Positions 15,037-16,657 of a stretch of DNA of 16,657 nucleotides are shown here, piece by piece. The stretch is from an uncultured Fretibacterium sp. (GTDB taxonomy: Bacteria; Synergistota; Synergistia; Synergistales; Aminobacteriaceae): the NCBI RefSeq assembly GCF_938030725.1, contig NZ_CALHIQ010000023.1, positions 1 through 16,657 on the forward strand. The letters are read 5' to 3'. Both the position numbers and the translations under genes were made by a program. Position 1 is the stretch's first letter; each line of letters opens with the position of its first letter. The notes under the pieces were generated by a model, which was not told where the DNA came from, ran no database searches, and saw only the letters and a program-made list of their open reading frames with translations.

Positions 15037-15338
15037 CTTTTAAAGCTTCCTTTAGCAGGGGTGGAAACCGGCCTTTTGTGACCCATACGCCACAGAGCAG
15101 AACACTTTTAAAGCTTCCTTTAGCAGGGGTGGAAACTCGACAGCCTGATGCCTGCCGTCCAAGCGTTGAACCTTTTAAAGCTTCCTTTAGCAGGGGTGGA
15201 AACCAAGGATCTCATTAAAATCCATTCCGTTCACTCTCCTTTTAAAGCTTCCTTTAGCAGGGGTGGAAACTGAGGAGCTTGTAAATCTCCTCCTTGCTCG
15301 TGATGACTTTTAAAGCTTCCTTTAGCAGGGTTGGAAAC
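15037..15338 (+). CRISPR. CRISPR array A: five 32-nt repeats, four spacers
   Basis: Repeats are at 15037-15068, 15105-15136, 15172-15203, 15239-15270 and 15307-15338. They begin CTTTTAAAGCTTCC and end AGGGGTGGAAAC. The first four are identical and the fifth has G to T at repeat position 25. Spacers are 36, 35, 35 and 36 nt. The repeat can form CCT-TTAGC-AGG (positions 13-23), leaving GTGGAAAC as the 8-nt crRNA handle after Cas6 cleavage. The decayed last repeat and the adjacent cas2 place the leader upstream, so transcription is on +. The array is short. No spacer obviously matches the rest of this window by eye. Confidence 0.97.
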
Positions 15339-15455
15339 GTGATATCCCAGCGCCGCCGGTCTGCGATCAGAAACTCGATCTCCGGCGATATATCCATCCA
15401 AGCGTATTTGGAGGTACAATAGAATGGATTCAAGACGCTGACGATGTGCGTGTTT
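15339..15455 (+). other. Sequence between array A and leader B
   Basis: These are 117 nt without a further repeat. The first 35-36 nt after the last repeat could be a fifth spacer whose far repeat has been lost. The minus strand is open (from about 15460 through array A) and reads like plausible protein for some 40 residues (for example WMDISPEIEFLIADRRRWD). That would fit a fragment of a gene, but the frame also runs through two CRISPR repeats and cannot be an intact gene. I recognise nothing in it. Confidence 0.4.
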
Positions 15456-15489
15456 CGCAAATTGACAACTTCACAGCAGGTTCAAGTTT

Positions 15490-15535
15490 CTGCGTCGCCC
15501 CAGGATAGTGCAAAAAGCGTGGAGGGGCGACGCAG
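15490..15535 (+). repeat. Leader B inverted repeat (12-bp perfect hairpin)
   Basis: CTGCGTCGCCCC (15490-15501) and GGGGCGACGCAG (15524-15535) are perfect inverted repeats around a 22-nt loop containing AAAAA. The right arm differs from that of leader A, yet pairing is kept in both. An A-rich stretch follows, not a T run. Confidence 0.75.
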
Positions 15536-15608
15536 GTTAAAAAAGCTGTTGGCCCTTGTTACAGCAGTCTCCATTTTAATTTTGCTTCATCCGGATATTG
15601 GCACAATG

Positions 15609-15617
15609 TGGTATACT
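15609..15617 (+). promoter_or_regulatory. Extended -10 promoter in leader B
   Basis: TGG directly precedes TATACT (15612-15617), an extended -10 element, with no good -35 box. The start would be near 15624, some 30 nt before the repeat. Leader A lacks the corresponding segment. Confidence 0.5.
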
Positions 15618-15653
15618 CTTTTTGCGAACCTTGTTCCTGTCTTGATGTGGCGG

Positions 15654-15733
15654 CTTCCGAAACTTCCTCTAAGGGATGGAAACAGGTCGTAGATGAACAC
15701 GTCGACAATGAGGAGGTCCTTCCGAAACTTCCT
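15654..15733 (+). CRISPR. Relict CRISPR locus B: one full and one truncated 30-nt repeat
   Basis: The full repeat (15654-15683) begins CTTCCGAAACTTCCTC and ends AAGGGATGGAAAC. A 35-nt spacer follows (15684-15718). A second copy begins at 15719, and its first 15 nt are identical before it breaks off at 15733. The 30-nt repeat aligns with the 32-nt array A repeat if two bases (GC) are added in the hairpin loop (CCT-CTA-AGG here, CCT-TTAGC-AGG there). Its handle ATGGAAAC differs by one base from that of array A. The locus appears to have lost its distal part at the boundary with the transposase remnant. Confidence 0.8.
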
Positions 15734-15935
15734 TCATAGGCTCTCAGGGACTCTGCGGCTTCCTGGTTGGGCATCTTCCCGTTGACCAGCAGCTCCATGA
15801 CCTCGATGCGCTTGATCTCTTTTGTGACAACGTTACTCGCTCCTGCTTCATACCCAAGTATTACCAAAACCTGCCTACCGCGAGGATGGGGTGACATTTT
15901 CTCTGGCTACTTACAGGGTGACATTATCCCTGAAA
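15734..15935 (-). mobile_element. Remnant of an insertion sequence with the transposase N-terminus
   Basis: On the minus strand an ATG at 15851 starts MKQERVTLSQK. After a one-base frameshift near 15816-15822 the reading continues EIKRIEVMELLVNGKMPNQEAAESL, the N-terminal helix-turn-helix region of an ISNCY/IS1202-like transposase. It stops matching at about 15745, where the truncated CRISPR repeat begins. Upstream of the ATG the 10-mer AATGTCACCC occurs twice on the minus strand (15889-15898 and 15916-15925), which looks like the repeated terminal sites of such elements. The outer end is uncertain. The family name rests on memory of motif shape. The element is truncated and frameshifted, hence inactive. 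Confidence 0.55.
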
Positions 15936-15960
15936 GGCCTGTTGCTTTTAGCTTGACAAT

Positions 15961-16385
15961 CTAGCATGGAGGAAAAATAGAGAGTCGCGTGCGCTGCGAC
16001 CAACCTTCTTCAGTGGACCTCGAAACCAGGAACGCGCAGTACGTCGAAACTGTGTCCGAAGATTTTATGGAGGATGCCCTGGCTTGCGTCAGAGTGCTCT
16101 TGAGTGACGCCGCGTACTCGACCACATCGGCCAGGGCCCCGGGCGCGCCCATGCGCCGTCGCCCCGCCGCGCTCATCTTCGCGAACCGCTCTGGTCCCCG
16201 AGTACTCGCAGCGCCTCGCCCGCAAGCGTCTCCGACGTTACCTTCACCAGAATCTCCGCATCCCTCAGCAGCTTCTTCTGAACCCTCTTACCCTTCTCGT
16301 CGATCGATACCACGGGTATGCCCAGCCCCGCACAGAGCGGATTGGCCGTCCCCCCAGCCCGAGAGGGAGGTGCACGCTCGGCCAC
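15961..16385 (-). pseudogene. Frameshifted fragment of a glycosyltransferase-like (LpxB-related) protein
   Basis: The minus strand reads GGTANPLCAGLGIPVVSID, then ETLAGEALRVLGD, in one frame from about 16350. It continues RFAKMSAAGRRRMGAPGALADVVEYA in another frame down to about 16102. Adding one C in the GGGGACCAGAGCGG stretch near 16190 would join them as RVLGDPERFAKM, so a single-base deletion explains the break. The GTAN, GIPVV and RRMG.PGA pattern resembles the C-terminal end of lipid-A-disaccharide-synthase-related proteins. The N-terminal two thirds of such a protein are absent. The remaining frame to 15961 is probably not homologous. The family assignment is tentative. The fragment is more GC-rich than the DNA on either side. 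Confidence 0.45.
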
Positions 16386-16429
16386 TCGCTAGGCGGACCT
16401 GCCCTCCCCGGGGGATGGACGCGTGTTGA

Positions 16430-16457
16430 TTGACAAAAGCTGTACTCTTATTGTAAT
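16430..16457 (+). promoter_or_regulatory. Promoter upstream of the exported-protein gene
   Basis: TTGACA (16430-16435) is followed after 16 nt by TGTAAT (16452-16457). The start would be near 16464, giving a leader of about 100 nt that contains the hairpin at 16492-16517. The region is strikingly AT-rich compared with the rest of the window. Confidence 0.6.
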
Positions 16458-16491
16458 TTTTCATCATCAAACATATAATATATAAAAATTG

Positions 16492-16518
16492 AAACCTGAG
16501 AAGTTTTCTTCAGGTTTT
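16492..16518 (+). terminator. Terminator-like hairpin in the 5' leader
   Basis: AAACCTGA (16492-16499) pairs with TCAGGTTT (16510-16517), followed by only one more T before GCCC. It lies between the promoter at 16430-16457 and the start codon at 16564, so it could act as an attenuator or as a 5' RNA-stabilising stem. The U tract is weak. Confidence 0.4.
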
Positions 16519-16563
16519 GCCCTTATAAAGAGTGCGTTATGACTACGATAAGGAAGGGATATA

Positions 16564-16657
16564 ATGTTCGCTGAAAGAAAAAGGTCCTCTTTGTTGGCTG
16601 TTGTTTTGGCAATGATCTGGGTGTTCGCAGAGGCGGGCGGGCTGTTTGCCGCGGAGG
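16564..16657 (+). CDS. Start of an exported protein (3' end outside the window)
   Basis: Only 31 codons are present. The ATG at 16564 follows AAGGAAGGG with good spacing. The N-terminus has a basic stretch (ERKRSS), a hydrophobic core (LLAVVLAMIWVFA) and a possible cleavage site near GLFAAE, which make a typical Sec signal peptide. It could be a binding protein or another envelope protein, but the visible part does not say which. It has its own promoter and does not belong to the CRISPR unit. Confidence 0.65.
   Translation, partial: MFAERKRSSLLAVVLAMIWVFAEAGGLFAAE

Larger units (their letters stand above)
15456..15653 (+). promoter_or_regulatory. Leader of CRISPR locus B (second leader copy)
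   Basis: It begins with the 46-nt block shared with leader A (15456-15501) and ends with the shared 17-nt repeat-proximal block (15637-15653). Between them lie a perfect hairpin and about 100 nt more than leader A holds, including an extended -10 promoter. It stands directly before the single intact repeat of locus B, with the same spacing as in array A. Confidence 0.75.

Noticed and set aside
15369..15374. AGAAAC as the end of a sixth repeat of array A
   Set aside because: The bases before it share nothing with the repeat, so it is chance.
15254..15460. Minus-strand open frame of 68 codons
   Set aside because: It reads straight through two array A repeats. It could only be a chance frame, although its 5' half may be a gene fragment.
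15444..15692. 82-codon + strand open frame with a hydrophobic stretch
   Set aside because: It spans leader B, its hairpin and the B repeat, all explained as noncoding, and has no convincing ribosome binding site.

Overview
The window is GC-rich bacterial DNA (by eye well over half G+C). It carries an anaerobe-style citrate uptake and cleavage cluster followed by a complete type I-B CRISPR-Cas locus. Tripartite tricarboxylate transporter genes together with citrate lyase and a I-B system would fit Synergistota or a similar anaerobic lineage. That assignment is an inference from gene content, not from any marker gene.

Layout. Positions 1-3096 hold tctC (5' end outside the window), tctB and tctA. 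Positions 3173-5947 hold citD, citE and citF on the same strand, tightly packed and closed by an intrinsic terminator at about 5982-6001. A promoter at 6040-6067 then serves cas6 (6143-6901). A 190-bp gap without a gene separates cas6 from cas8b. The second cas unit is cas8b, a separate small-subunit gene (cas11-like), cas7, cas5, cas3, cas4, cas1 and cas2 (7092-14873), all on + and mostly overlapping or a few bases apart. Next come CRISPR array A (15037-15338, five 32-nt repeats and four spacers) and a second, decayed locus B (leader 15456-15653, one 30-nt repeat, one 35-nt spacer, one truncated repeat) cut off by a transposase remnant. The tail holds a frameshifted glycosyltransferase-like pseudogene on the minus strand and the start of an exported protein with its own promoter.

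Most interesting point. The cas6-cas8b gap contains a degenerate CRISPR repeat (6922-6956) whose last 11 bases equal the end of the array B repeat. It is followed by an 18-nt pseudo-spacer and a second, weaker repeat-like hairpin (6975-7000). The first 14 nt of the pseudo-spacer match the minus strand at 7015-7002, just upstream of the -35 box of the cas8b promoter (TTGACA, 17 nt, TAGACT; 7022-7050), except at guide positions 6 and 12. Those are the bases that type I Cascade flips out of the guide-target duplex. Together this looks like a crRNA-like RNA (CreR/CreA class) with which the system represses its own effector operon. A perfect 9-bp palindrome overlaps the same bases, so an ordinary operator or RNA hairpin remains the competing reading.

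How the parts work together. TctC binds a tricarboxylate outside the membrane, TctAB imports it, and citrate lyase (CitDEF) splits citrate to acetate and oxaloacetate. The genes that make and attach the CitD prosthetic group (citC, citX, citG) are not in this window. In the CRISPR part, Cas4-Cas1-Cas2 acquire spacers, Cas6 processes transcripts, Cas8b-Cas11-Cas7-Cas5 form Cascade and Cas3 degrades targets.
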